Below are positions 42,577 to 51,849 of a stretch of DNA of 64,000 bases, piece by piece. The stretch covers positions 1 to 64,000 of the forward strand of contig JAVVEH010000001.1 in the NCBI GenBank assembly GCA_032251435.1, given 5' to 3'. The notes under the pieces were generated by a model that was not told the origin of the DNA, did no database searches, and saw nothing but the letters and a program-made list of their open reading frames with translations. Numbering within the stretch: the stretch's first letter is position 1; each line of letters opens with the position of its first letter. The translations under genes were made by a program, and so were the position numbers. Origin of the DNA: JAVVEH01 sp032251435. Its GTDB lineage: Bacteria > Verrucomicrobiota > Lentisphaeria > Oligosphaerales > MVZH01.

Positions 42577-43371
42577 GTGACAATGGCTATAGTCTTGGCC
42601 ATGCGGTTTTCAACTCCCAAATGTGTCCGGCGGTGTGTTCCCAAGAGTAAAAAAGCGCGGGTGGCTGTCATCGTTTTCGGTGGCGCTTTTTGTGTCTCCG
42701 CTGTTTTTCTCCGGGTTCACAATGTGCCCGTTGATCCCACGGAAGAGGATATCGCCGCCATCAAGATCATGATGGGAGAAAATGTCCGGACAACCCGTCC
42801 AGAGAACTATGCCGACCAAATCGCCTACATCCGGCAGGCGCAAGCCGCAGTCGCCAGCGTGGCGGAAAAACAAACACCCATCCCCTACAAACAGACCCGT
42901 GAACCGGCCGACTTAGTCCGGGAAAAACGGGGATTGTGCTACGACCGCAGCCGGACACTGGAGAAAATCCTGCGGGTCGCCGGTTTCAAGGCGCGGCATG
43001 TGGCTCTCTACACCCTGCCCTCAGAATGCCCGACACCGACAAAAATCTGGCGGCTGGCGACCGACCGGACGCTTAAATCCCATGCCGTGACCGAGTGCCT
43101 GACAGATGAAGGGTGGCTGTTGGTGGACTCTCTCCATTCATGGCTCTCAGTGGATCAGGCGGATCGACCGGTGGCTCTGGCGGATTGGAACCAGCATTCC
43201 AGTCAATGGCGGGCGCCGCCGCCCGAGGACATCTATCAGCATCCGTTCACAGCAGTTTACGGGCTTTATTCCCGGCATGGGGCTTTTTACCCGCCTTACA
43301 CCCCGATTCCCGACATCAACTGGCGGGAGTTTATTCACAACGCGGGGCGTGCCCGCGGTGGCTCAAACTAA
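42577..43371 (+). CDS. transglutaminase-like membrane-anchored protein
   Basis: 264 residues from a GTG at 42577; ATG at 42601 is an alternative, neither with a good ribosome site. An N-terminal membrane anchor (VAVIVFGGAFCVSAVFL, about residues 29-45) is followed by a transglutaminase/protease-like core: GLCYDRSRTLEKILRVAGFKARHV with the Cys, SHAVTECL with the His, and GWLLVDSL with the Asp, a complete triad. Such bacterial proteins may be peptidases or cross-linking enzymes facing the periplasm. No partner gene suggests a substrate. 43372-43492 downstream holds nothing recognised. Confidence 0.82.
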   Translation: MTMAIVLAMRFSTPKCVRRCVPKSKKARVAVIVFGGAFCVSAVFLRVHNVPVDPTEEDIAAIKIMMGENVRTTRPENYADQIAYIRQAQAAVASVAEKQTPIPYKQTREPADLVREKRGLCYDRSRTLEKILRVAGFKARHVALYTLPSECPTPTKIWRLATDRTLKSHAVTECLTDEGWLLVDSLHSWLSVDQADRPVALADWNQHSSQWRAPPPEDIYQHPFTAVYGLYSRHGAFYPPYTPIPDINWREFIHNAGRARGGSN

Positions 43372-43492
43372 CGGGAGAACTCCCCTTCCATGCGGACGGT
43401 CATGTCGCCGGGGTTGTGTCCGGGGCAATCCCACAACCGCCCGCAAAGCTGAATATTCCCTAAAACGGCCTAAATCCCGCCTGGAGTCACTT

Positions 43493-44515
43493 TTACCAAG
43501 ACAGCACGACTTTTCCACAGTTACCGGTTTTCATCGCTTCGAAGCCGGCTTCAAAATCTTCATAGGGCAGTTTATGCGTAATGACCGGGCTGATATCTAG
43601 TCCGGCCTGAATCAGCACGGTCATCATGTACCACGTTTCGTACATTTCCCGTCCATAAATGCCCTTGATAGTCAGCATATTGAAGATCACGGTCTGCCAG
43701 TCGATCGCCACCTCTCCGGCGGGAATACCCAGCATGGCAATGCTCCCGCCATGGCACATGTTATCCAGCATGGATTGGAAGGCCCGGGGATTCCCGGACA
43801 TTTCCAGTCCCACGTCAAAGCCTTCCGTCATGTGCAGCTCACGCTGAACATCCGCTAATTTTTCTTCCAAGACATTAACAGTCCGGGTGACACCCAGTTT
43901 TTCAGCCAGGGCGAGCCGATAAGGATTCACATCTGTAATCACCGTATGGCGGGCGCCGGCATGGCGGGCAATCGCGGCGGCCATGATTCCGATCGGCCCC
44001 GCGCCGGTAATGAGGACATCCTCGCCCAGCACCTTGAATTGAAGCGCCGTATGAGCGGCGTTCCCAAAGGGATCGAAAATCGCCGCCACATCCAGCGGCA
44101 CCGCCGGATCCTGATGCCAGACATTGGTCATCGGCAGGGCGACATATTCGGCGAACGCCCCGGGAATATTCACCCCCAGCCCGCGGGTGTTCTTACACAA
44201 GTGACGTCGGCCGGCCATGCAGTTCCGGCATCTGCCGCAAACCACATGTCCCTCACCGCTGACAACATCCCCCGGCTTGAAATCCGCGACATTGCTGCCG
44301 ACCTCCACCACGGTCCCCACAAATTCATGCCCGACAGCCATCGGCACCGGAATCGTTTTCGCCGCCCAGGCATCCCAGTTGTAAATATGCAGATCCGTGC
44401 CGCAGATGCCCGTCCGGGCCACCTTAATCAGGACATCGTTAATGCCGATTTTCGGTTCCGGAATGTCTTCGAGCCACAGACCGGGCGCCGCTTTTGTTTT
44501 GACAAGCGCTTTCAT
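43493..44515 (-). CDS. tdh: L-threonine 3-dehydrogenase
   Basis: 340 residues, zinc medium-chain dehydrogenase. Catalytic zinc site CGTDLHIY (Cys38) and GHEFVGTV, structural zinc loop CGRCRNCMAGRRHLC, Rossmann ITGAGPIGIMAAAIARHAGA. It oxidises threonine to 2-amino-3-ketobutyrate, which the kbl product splits. kbl lies just upstream with a four-base overlap, the classic kbl-tdh operon. Confidence 0.97.
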   Translation of the reverse strand: MKALVKTKAAPGLWLEDIPEPKIGINDVLIKVARTGICGTDLHIYNWDAWAAKTIPVPMAVGHEFVGTVVEVGSNVADFKPGDVVSGEGHVVCGRCRNCMAGRRHLCKNTRGLGVNIPGAFAEYVALPMTNVWHQDPAVPLDVAAIFDPFGNAAHTALQFKVLGEDVLITGAGPIGIMAAAIARHAGARHTVITDVNPYRLALAEKLGVTRTVNVLEEKLADVQRELHMTEGFDVGLEMSGNPRAFQSMLDNMCHGGSIAMLGIPAGEVAIDWQTVIFNMLTIKGIYGREMYETWYMMTVLIQAGLDISPVITHKLPYEDFEAGFEAMKTGNCGKVVLSW

Positions 44516-45675
44516 AATTGACGAAAAGCCTCCATAATCCGGGTGATATGTTCATCGCTCAAAGCGGCCGAAGCTTGAATTCTCAGCCGCGCTTTGCCTT
44601 TGGGAACAACTGGGAAGCCAAAAGCGACAACCCAAACGCCAAGCTCCAGCAAGCGCTCGCTTTTACGGATGGCTTCGGCCTCGTCGCCAATCATAATCGG
44701 AATGATCGCGGTGGGAGAGTCCTGACATTCAAAGCCAAGATCTTTCAACCCCCCCCGAATGGCGGCGATGTTGGCCCGCAGCCGGTCAACCAGCGACGTG
44801 TCACGGTTAAGCATCTTTAGCGCCTGACCGGCGCCGCCCGCCACGGCGGGAGGAAGAGCGTTTGAAAACAGGCTTGGCCGACTGCGCTGCACCAGCAGCT
44901 CGATCAGGTCAGAACGACCTGCGACGTAACCGCCGGCGGCTCCTCCAAGCGCTTTTCCCAATGTCCCGGTGATCACGTCCACCTTTCCCGTCACCCCGCA
45001 GTGTTCCACTGTTCCCCGCCCTGTTTTTCCCAGCACGCCGACACCGTGGGAATCATCCACAATCAGACGGGCGTCATAGTCTCCGCACAAGGCCACCAAC
45101 CCCTGTAAATCCGCGACCGCGCCTTCCATGCTGAAAACACCGTCAGTGACAACCCAGCGGGTGTCAGCGGTCCGGGTTTGGCGCAGTTTTTCTTTCAGAT
45201 CCTCCAGATCATTATGACGATAGACCAGCCTTTCTTTCGGAAGGGCCAGCCGGCATCCGTCAATGATACTGGCATGATTAAGCTCATCGGATAAGATGAC
45301 ATCATCGGGTCCGGGAACGGTCCCGAGCAACGCTTCATTCGCGCACCAGCAACTGACATAGGTCAAAGCCGCTTCCGTCCCCGAGAAATTCGCCAATGCC
45401 TGTTCAATGTCCCGGTGGCAGTCAAAAGTGCCGCAGATAAAGCGAACCGAAGCCGTGCCGGCCCCATACCGCGCCAACGCCGATCGGGATGCCTCCACCA
45501 CCTCGGGATGATTGGCCAGCCCAAGATAATTATTTGAGCACAGACAGATGACTTCCCCCAGGCCTTCAATATCGACCACGGGGCCCATCGGTCCCCGCAG
45601 GTAACGCAATACTTTTCGGGTTCCGGTTTGTTCCAGTTCGTTAAGCAACCGACGCGTCCGTGTCTCAAAACTCAT
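44512..45675 (-). CDS. kbl: glycine C-acetyltransferase (2-amino-3-ketobutyrate CoA ligase)
   Basis: 387 residues from the ATG at 45675 (AAGGG ten bases upstream); a start at 45693 lacks support. PLP enzyme of the alpha-oxoamine synthase family: NNYLGLANHPEV, SVRFICGTFDCHRDIEQALA, SDELNHASIIDGCRL, VDDSHGVGVLG and the PLP lysine in ITGTLGKALGGAAGG. It splits 2-amino-3-ketobutyrate with CoA to glycine and acetyl-CoA. Coupled to tdh by a four-base overlap. Confidence 0.97.
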   Translation of the reverse strand: MSFETRTRRLLNELEQTGTRKVLRYLRGPMGPVVDIEGLGEVICLCSNNYLGLANHPEVVEASRSALARYGAGTASVRFICGTFDCHRDIEQALANFSGTEAALTYVSCWCANEALLGTVPGPDDVILSDELNHASIIDGCRLALPKERLVYRHNDLEDLKEKLRQTRTADTRWVVTDGVFSMEGAVADLQGLVALCGDYDARLIVDDSHGVGVLGKTGRGTVEHCGVTGKVDVITGTLGKALGGAAGGYVAGRSDLIELLVQRSRPSLFSNALPPAVAGGAGQALKMLNRDTSLVDRLRANIAAIRGGLKDLGFECQDSPTAIIPIMIGDEAEAIRKSERLLELGVWVVAFGFPVVPKGKARLRIQASAALSDEHITRIMEAFRQL

Positions 45676-45809
45676 CGTGCGAAACCCTTTCAATACGTGC
45701 TGTTGGGATATGGGGCGGATTTAGACGGCCATCTATAAGACGGTTAATTTCATATTCTCCCAGCGTGGCCCTCGTTTCACCGCGCCGCGCGCGGATTAAC
45801 GTGTGACGT

Positions 45810-45863
45810 GTCCTTTCGTGCCGGCGGCGACCGGGGAACACGGAAGCCCCTGAACGAAAGGAC
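45810..45863. promoter_or_regulatory. inverted repeat masking a ribosome site
   Basis: GTCCTTTCGT (45810-45819) and ACGAAAGGAC (45854-45863) are a perfect 10-bp inverted repeat. The right arm contains the AAAGGA that would serve the small ORF at 45870. Folding would hide that site, so a leader-type control is conceivable. The surrounding 45676-45869 is the divergent upstream region of kbl and carries a CGCGCC/GCGCGC run at 45781-45793. Confidence 0.4.
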
Positions 45864-45869
45864 GCGCGC

Positions 45870-46046
45870 ATGACAACTGAATCTATCCCTGAACCCTGTT
45901 CCGTCAACCCGCTCAAGGACACGAATGTCGATCTTGCCGGTCTGATTCGCTGGCTACTGGGGGGCAATCAGAATGTGTCCGACATCCGCCGGATTTTCCC
46001 CCAGTCCAATGAGAACGACCGGGACGACCGCCCAGAGGATGGCTGA
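45870..46046 (+). CDS. small ORF overlapping the end of the DUF6785-type gene
   Basis: 58 codons with AAAGGAC seven bases before the ATG. The first 30 residues (TESIPEPCSVNPLKDTNVDL, then GLIRWLL) look like ordinary protein and lie in otherwise empty DNA; the second half is the complement of the oppositely oriented membrane protein gene and is probably meaningless. It may be the surviving 5' end of a gene cut by rearrangement. No family recognised. Confidence 0.3.
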   Translation: MTTESIPEPCSVNPLKDTNVDLAGLIRWLLGGNQNVSDIRRIFPQSNENDRDDRPEDG

Positions 46047-47936
46047 GAACACTTCTCCGATCACCAGCCCTAAAAACAACGGGCGTAACAAACGATAAAA
46101 CCGTGCGCCACCATATTGGGTGACCAAGGACTTACATGCCCAGCCAAGAAAAATACTGGGCCAGGCCACAGCGAGAAACCAGGTGTCAACCATGAGCAAG
46201 CCCACTGGATGGAGTGGCCAGAGAGGACTGATCAGGCAGCCGATCTGCAATCCCGCCCCGGCGACAAAGCCGAAGAGCAGGTGGGCGGGTTGGTTATAGG
46301 GGGTGCCGCCCCAGCTGCCGCGGCCAAAAGCGAGCAGCGGACCATGCACTTGCCCGTTGATGTTGTTGCTGCCCCAACTGGCGATCGGCACGCGCAGATT
46401 GTCCAGCGATCCCGCATAATGGTAGCCCATCCAGAGGTGAACCGCGCCGCCAATCACCAAGCCCAGTAGCGCGACAACCACGAAGCCCCGCGTCAAACGG
46501 GCATGTTGCCGGGGTGTCTGTGTCTGGTCCAATCCCAGCCCGTGCATCGCGGGAATCATGAGACTGACCCGTGAACTGCCTTCCCGAATAACCAGATCGG
46601 CCATGTGAGTCAGATAAAGCGTGGTCGCCGACAGCCATTTGACGGGCATCATGGCCATGAAATAACTCATCCCCAGATAATTGGCCACAAACGGGATGCC
46701 CGTCTCGGCGACAACGCGGGCGAGAACCAGGCTGGTGATGACTATCATAACGACTGAAGCCAGGGCGAATAAGAGCGAGTTTCCCGCCCATATATGCCAA
46801 GCGAACACGCCCAGGCATCCCGCGCAAAGCATATAACCCGCCGTGCGGTCGCGCCGGTCCACATCAGTCAGAGGATGGCGCGACATGGAGCGGAAAACCG
46901 CCCGCCACTGAGTCCGCCCCAGCCATAGAATGACGCAGGCCACTCCGAGAATGGCGCCATTTCGGTGATCCGTCGTGGTCGAGGCGTAAAATGGGGCCTG
47001 GTATTCATATCCCAGCATCCGGTAAAGCTGATAGATAATCACCGTGAACCAAAGCGAAAAACTCACCCGTTTGGGCACAAAATATATAAGCCCCACGAGA
47101 CTGAAGATCACTTGATTTCTCTTCATGTACCAGCTCATGTGCCGCCAAAGACCCTCTGAAAAAACCCTGTAAAGTTGCCAGCTGCGGTGAAAGGGGGGAA
47201 AGGCGTGATCCGTGTGATGGTTCAGACCATTGAATCCATGAACGATGACAACGATGATAAACCCGGTCCAGAAGATTCTGTTTCTGAAAATGGGGGGGAA
47301 AAAATGCCCATCTCCCGGGGATTGAATCAGCTCTTGCTGCACGGTCAGCAGAGGAAATGAGAGGCGTTCGTTGTCACGCCATTGGGGAAAAACAGCCAGC
47401 ACCAGTCCCAGCATCACCAACCAGCTTAAGGCGATCAGAGTTCCCCAGCCGATCAGCGGTTTGACCCAGGCCCCCCAGGGAATCGTGTTTCCCGGCTCCA
47501 GCTCATCCACCAGTTGAGTCGAGACTGGCGTGTCTTCGCCATAGGCGGCCGGTTCGAGATAGAGCGCGTCAGGCAGGTCCATGCTCTCATGGAGATCGGC
47601 CAGATTTTGATCGGTGGCGATGTCCCTGTTGCCCCGGGCTAGAGAGTGGGGCCAGACCCGCAGAAGCGACAGTGGCGCTGTGGCGACCAGAAGTATGGCG
47701 AAGATCAAGGCGAGCTGCCGCGTTGACAGGATGTGACCGCCGCCGGTCAGAAAACGCAGGAGTGGATTGATGGCGAAAACGAGAATCGCCATCATGCCGA
47801 CAGCCAGTTCCGGCAGGTAATTGTCGGCGATAAAGGAATTGTTGAGCAGGTAGTTGTTAAGGGGCTGGAGGATCCACATGAGGATGGCGGCCGCCAGACC
47901 GATAACGATCGCGACCCAGGCCGCGCGGGATGCCAT
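45954..47936 (-). CDS. polytopic membrane protein of the DUF6785/DUF6784 kind
   Basis: 660 residues from the ATG at 47936, which has GGAGG eleven bases upstream; the longer frame begins with TTG at 47978. About 13-14 hydrophobic segments. Distinctive pieces: LPELAVGMMAILVFAINPLLRF, PQWRDNERLSFPLLTVQQELI, VAETGIPFVANYLGMSYF, ASWGSNNINGQVHGPLLAFG. This matches the unnamed, transporter-like family common in Planctomycetes and Lentisphaerota (annotated DUF6785 with DUF6784, distantly like oligopeptide transporters). Substrate unknown. Confidence 0.75.
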   Translation of the reverse strand: MASRAAWVAIVIGLAAAILMWILQPLNNYLLNNSFIADNYLPELAVGMMAILVFAINPLLRFLTGGGHILSTRQLALIFAILLVATAPLSLLRVWPHSLARGNRDIATDQNLADLHESMDLPDALYLEPAAYGEDTPVSTQLVDELEPGNTIPWGAWVKPLIGWGTLIALSWLVMLGLVLAVFPQWRDNERLSFPLLTVQQELIQSPGDGHFFPPIFRNRIFWTGFIIVVIVHGFNGLNHHTDHAFPPFHRSWQLYRVFSEGLWRHMSWYMKRNQVIFSLVGLIYFVPKRVSFSLWFTVIIYQLYRMLGYEYQAPFYASTTTDHRNGAILGVACVILWLGRTQWRAVFRSMSRHPLTDVDRRDRTAGYMLCAGCLGVFAWHIWAGNSLLFALASVVMIVITSLVLARVVAETGIPFVANYLGMSYFMAMMPVKWLSATTLYLTHMADLVIREGSSRVSLMIPAMHGLGLDQTQTPRQHARLTRGFVVVALLGLVIGGAVHLWMGYHYAGSLDNLRVPIASWGSNNINGQVHGPLLAFGRGSWGGTPYNQPAHLLFGFVAGAGLQIGCLISPLWPLHPVGLLMVDTWFLAVAWPSIFLGWACKSLVTQYGGARFYRLLRPLFLGLVIGEVFSAILWAVVPVVLIGLGENPADVGHILIAPQ

Positions 47937-48151
47937 GGTATGCTTTGCCTCCAAGTGTGGATGGGCGGTAAAAAACAATCAAGCCTGACGATAAAAATCG
48001 GCACCGTCTAAGCGTAGTTTTCCCGGCGGCAATGTCAAGCTTTCCCCGCCTTTTTTATCCTGTTGATAATGGGCTTTTTGTGCTCAACCCATCATTCCAC
48101 AGTTCCAATATTCCAGTATTCCGTCATCCTGTGGGATGACTGTGATTTGAA

Positions 48152-50608
48152 TCAAATAAACAGCGTGGTGCCGCTGTCTTTGGCTAAGGCCGCGAAGCTC
48201 GCGACACCGGCGACATCGTCCAGTTCCACCAGTTCCTCCCTAGTGATTCCCATCACATTCATGGCCATTTCACAGGCGATGAACGTCACCCCCATGGCCC
48301 GGGCGTCTTCGATCAGCGCCGATAGAGACGGGACGTTCTTGCTTTTCATGACGTGTTTCATCATGGCGGTTCCCATGCCCAGCATGTGCATCTTGGACAA
48401 GGCCAGTTTTTTCGGGCCTTTGGGCAGCATAAAGCCGAACATGCGACTCAGGATGTCTTTCGCCGTTTTGGGCGGTTGTTCACGACGCAAGGCGGTCAAC
48501 CCCCAGAAGGTGAAAAACATACTCACCTTGACCCCCATGGCGGCCATGCCCGTGGCGATAATGAAAGCGGCCAGCACTTTATCCAAGTCGTTGCTGAACA
48601 CCACGATCGCCGCGGTCTCCGGCATTTTAGCCGCCGGGGTTTGACACCGAGGAGTCATGTCCGCGTCCGTCACACGTGCCGCCTTCTGAATTTTAGCCAC
48701 AAGCGTATGCCGGCCGCCTGTTTCCATAGCCAGCAACGCGTGTCCGGTGGCGGCGCACCAAGCCTCTAAATCAGGTTTGAATGATTCAGTGGATTTAATT
48801 TCGAGAACATCGCCGGCCTCTAAGGCCTCCATCTGCTCACGCACTTTCACCACCGGCCCCGGACATTGCAGGCCGCACACGTCAATTGTTTTCGTCACAG
48901 TGACCGCTTCCGCGCCGGAAGCGGTTCGCCCATCGGTCGCCGTCGTTTTTTTCATGTGAGTCCTCTTAGGTAACGGGGGGGGATTAAAGGCGTCCCATGT
49001 CAATAACCCCCCGCTTAAATTCATCGAGTCAAATCCGTTTTGCCGAAGGACGCGTTCGGCCAAATACCCCCGCAGGCCCAGTTTACAGAAGGCCACAACG
49101 GGCTTGTCCCGCGGGATCTCAGCCAATCGGGAACGCAACTCTCCCAAAGGAATAAACAACGCTCCATCAAGTCCCCCCGCCGCCCATTCCGCCTCTTCCC
49201 GGATGTCCAGAAGCACCGCGTCAGGGGGAATGGTGTCGGGAAAAACATTGCGCGTCTCACCACGCGACGCGTTGGCGGCGATCATACCAATAAAATTAAC
49301 CGGATCCTTGGCGGAGCCATAAGGCGGCGCGTACGACAGCTCCAAGTCCGCCAAATCAAAGACTGTCAGCCCGGTTTTCATCGCCGTGGCGATCACATCC
49401 AGGCGTTTGTCGACACCCTCGCCGCCCACAATCTGCGCCCCGAGAATTTTCCCCGTGTCGGCGAAGAGAAGTTTGATCGCCATCATCTCGGCGCCCGGAT
49501 AATACCCGGCATGCGACATGCCGTGATAATAGAGCTTCTCAAACGGCATGTTTTCAGCGGTCAAGCGCCGCTCGGTCCACCCGGCGCTTCCGACGGTTAA
49601 ATTCCCGACCTTCACGATAGCGGTACCCAAGCTGCCCGCGTACTCCGCGGCGCCACCGCAGGCGTTGACCGCCGCGACCCGGCCTTGACGGTTCGCCGGC
49701 CCCGCCAGGGGAATCATCGCCGGCTGGCCCGTGACCACGTCCGGGACCGACACCACATCGCCGACCGCGTAAATGTCCGGATCGGATGTCCGCATCGTTT
49801 TATCAACCACCACGCCCCCGCGGTCTGTCACGTCCAGTCCCGCGGCCACCGCCAGTTCATTGTTCGGACGGACCCCCGCGCACATCACCACAAAATCCGC
49901 CCGCAAGGACTCGCCATTGTCCAAAGTCACCGTCACTCCCCCTTCGGAGCACGGCTCAATCGCTTTAGCGGTCGAGCCAAAATGCAATCCCACACCCAAC
50001 TTGGTCAACTCAACGCTTACCGCCTGCGACATCTCTTTATCAATCGTCGGCAACGCGTAATCCATTTTTTCAACCAAGTCAACTGACAGCCCCCGTTCCG
50101 CCAGATTTTCCGCCACTTCCAGGCCGATGAACCCGGCCCCGATCACCACGACGGAGGTGGCGTCATCGTTGATTCGGGCCATGATATTATCCATATCGGG
50201 GATCGTCCATAAGCTCATGACATGCGGATCATCCACGCCTGGAATCGGTGGTTTTATTGGCGAAGATCCCGTCGCCAGGATTAATTTGTCATAGCTTTCC
50301 TCATAGGTTTCCCCACTGTCAAGATTCCGGACCGTGACCGTTTTCCGTTCTCGATTGATGGCCGTGACATCGGACTTCACGCGCACATCCAGTCCCGCCC
50401 GTTCGGAGAGCAGTTTCGGAGTCATCACCAGCAGGCTGTCGCGGTCGGAGATCACATTGCCCAAATGGTAGGGCAAGCCGCAATTAGCGAAAGAGACATA
50501 CTCGCCCCGTTCACATAATATGATGTCAGCGTTTTCATCCGCCCGCCGCGCTTTCGCCGCGGCGCTCGCGCCGCCCGCCACACCCCCGACAACAATTAAT
50601 TTCATCAC
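48152..50608 (-). CDS. four-domain persulfide enzyme: CoA-disulfide reductase, rhodanese, TusA, DsrE
   Basis: 818 residues. Residues 1-450: FAD/NAD oxidoreductase of the CoA-disulfide/persulfide reductase type with active-site Cys in FANCGLPYHLG and the dinucleotide motifs GGVAGGASAAA and VVVIGAGFIGLEVAENLAERG. Residues 460-550: rhodanese domain with Cys in AFCKLGLRG. Residues 575-645: TusA-like domain with IDVCGLQCPGPVVKVREQM (CPxP). Residues 660-818: DsrE/DrsE-like domain. Together this suits reduction and transfer of sulfane sulfur among CoA, persulfide and carrier. An ArsR regulator lies 67 bases upstream on the same strand and probably controls it. Confidence 0.93.
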   Translation of the reverse strand: MMKLIVVGGVAGGASAAAKARRADENADIILCERGEYVSFANCGLPYHLGNVISDRDSLLVMTPKLLSERAGLDVRVKSDVTAINRERKTVTVRNLDSGETYEESYDKLILATGSSPIKPPIPGVDDPHVMSLWTIPDMDNIMARINDDATSVVVIGAGFIGLEVAENLAERGLSVDLVEKMDYALPTIDKEMSQAVSVELTKLGVGLHFGSTAKAIEPCSEGGVTVTLDNGESLRADFVVMCAGVRPNNELAVAAGLDVTDRGGVVVDKTMRTSDPDIYAVGDVVSVPDVVTGQPAMIPLAGPANRQGRVAAVNACGGAAEYAGSLGTAIVKVGNLTVGSAGWTERRLTAENMPFEKLYYHGMSHAGYYPGAEMMAIKLLFADTGKILGAQIVGGEGVDKRLDVIATAMKTGLTVFDLADLELSYAPPYGSAKDPVNFIGMIAANASRGETRNVFPDTIPPDAVLLDIREEAEWAAGGLDGALFIPLGELRSRLAEIPRDKPVVAFCKLGLRGYLAERVLRQNGFDSMNLSGGLLTWDAFNPPPLPKRTHMKKTTATDGRTASGAEAVTVTKTIDVCGLQCPGPVVKVREQMEALEAGDVLEIKSTESFKPDLEAWCAATGHALLAMETGGRHTLVAKIQKAARVTDADMTPRCQTPAAKMPETAAIVVFSNDLDKVLAAFIIATGMAAMGVKVSMFFTFWGLTALRREQPPKTAKDILSRMFGFMLPKGPKKLALSKMHMLGMGTAMMKHVMKSKNVPSLSALIEDARAMGVTFIACEMAMNVMGITREELVELDDVAGVASFAALAKDSGTTLFI

Positions 50609-50675
50609 GCGCTCCCTTATTTTTTTTCGTTGACTTGGACTAAAAAGATCCTCACCCGCTTCTTGACGGGGAATG

Positions 50676-50990
50676 TCATGTCGAACATTTGAAGTACAGA
50701 TCCAAGTGTTTTTTCAGGCAACTGAACAACTTGAGAAAATCATCATTCCGAATGGAACAGAACTTACTCGTCCCGTCTTTGCGCCACTGAATCAACCCCT
50801 GGCTCTCCAATAACCGCAATTGCTGGGACATCATCGATTGTCCACAGCCAAAATACCGCGTGAGTTCCGACACGCTTTTCTCCCCTTCGGCGAGTTCTTG
50901 AACAATGCCCAGACGCAAAGGGTGCCCCAAGGCTTTCATCACCTCGGCCCCTTTTTCCCGTTCCTCCGCGGTCAATTTCAGCATGTCCAT
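50676..50990 (-). CDS. ArsR-family regulator, possible persulfide sensor
   Basis: 104 residues, winged helix: KALGHPLRLGIVQELAEGEKSVSELTRYFGCGQSMMSQQLRLLE, with a 'basic wing' KDGTSKFCSI. It has four Cys (49, 78, 91, 102) but no clear ArsR metal box CVC. Two Cys on helices distant in sequence recall BigR/SqrR/YgaV, which respond to polysulfide and control rhodanese-type genes; the four-domain persulfide enzyme lies directly downstream. That sensing role is inferred from context. A promoter is seen at 51031-51058. Confidence 0.88.
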   Translation of the reverse strand: MDMLKLTAEEREKGAEVMKALGHPLRLGIVQELAEGEKSVSELTRYFGCGQSMMSQQLRLLESQGLIQWRKDGTSKFCSIRNDDFLKLFSCLKKHLDLYFKCST

Positions 50991-51030
50991 CAGTCACCAC
51001 CTCGGCGAAGAGTTTGTTTAAAAGTTTATT

Positions 51031-51058
51031 AATTTATAATGTTTTAATTATATGTCAA
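51031..51058 (-). promoter_or_regulatory. promoter and A/T-rich operator of the ArsR gene
   Basis: Minus strand: TTGACA, 16 bases, TAAATT, in a run (ATAATTAAAACATTATAAAT) with partial dyad symmetry like BigR-type operators. It ends about 40 bases before the ArsR ATG, so autoregulation is plausible. Confidence 0.55.
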
Positions 51059-51190
51059 GCGTCCCGCCGGTTTTTTTCCGCGTTATTTTCCCGCGGGCTC
51101 ACGCGTGACCATTCAACTCACATTGCATATCCGGGTTCACCCTTTACGTTTTTCAATCAGTCGTAAAACCGTTTTTTTCTGGAGCCGCGC

Positions 51191-51844
51191 ATGTCCCCGA
51201 CCGTTTATTTTTTCGATATGGATCACACCTTAATCAACAACGACTGCGACGTGTCGTGGAAAGACTTTCTCATCGCCCATGGGCTCGCTCCGGAAGATGA
51301 TCGCCGCGAGGCGGAAACATTTTATGATCAGTACAAACGGGGACAATTGGATGTTCCCGCTTTCATGCGGTTTCAGCTCCGGGAATTTATCGGCCGGACC
51401 CCTGGGGAAATGGCCGGTCTGTGTCAACAGCACTTTGAGGAAATTGTCCGGTCGGCCATCTATCCGGCCGCCCGCTTGGAAGTGGCGAAAGCCCTGGCCT
51501 CCGGCGCGCCCGTCGTCCTGCTCACCGCGACCAATGACGTGATCGCCCGCCCCCTGGCCGACCATCTGGGGATCGCCACGGTTGAAGCCACCCGGCTGGC
51601 GGTTGTTGACGGGCGGTTCACCGGTGACATTCAGGGTATTTACTGCGTGGGCGAGGGCAAACTCGCTCACGCCCGGGATTATTGCGATCACCAGGCCGTC
51701 GATGTGTCCACGGCGTGCTATTATGGCGACGCGGTTTCCGACATCCCCCTGCTCCGCGCGGTCGGCTACCCCGTGGTGTGCAATCCCGGTCCGGAATTAG
51801 CGCGCGCCGCCCATGACAATAACTGGCCGGTAAAACGGTTTTAA
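51191..51844 (+). CDS. HAD-superfamily phosphatase, subfamily IB
   Basis: 217 residues. Motif I FDMDHTLI (nucleophile Asp), a four-helix cap, motif II LLTATND, motif III Lys in GEGKLAHA, and motif IV YGDAVSDIPLL. The layout is that of the PSP/SerB-related IB group found widely in proteobacteria (often annotated phosphoserine or histidinol phosphatase-like). It probably removes phosphate from a small metabolite, but the substrate cannot be predicted. The next gene starts six bases after its stop. Confidence 0.9.
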   Translation: MSPTVYFFDMDHTLINNDCDVSWKDFLIAHGLAPEDDRREAETFYDQYKRGQLDVPAFMRFQLREFIGRTPGEMAGLCQQHFEEIVRSAIYPAARLEVAKALASGAPVVLLTATNDVIARPLADHLGIATVEATRLAVVDGRFTGDIQGIYCVGEGKLAHARDYCDHQAVDVSTACYYGDAVSDIPLLRAVGYPVVCNPGPELARAAHDNNWPVKRF

Positions 51845-51849
51845 CATCC

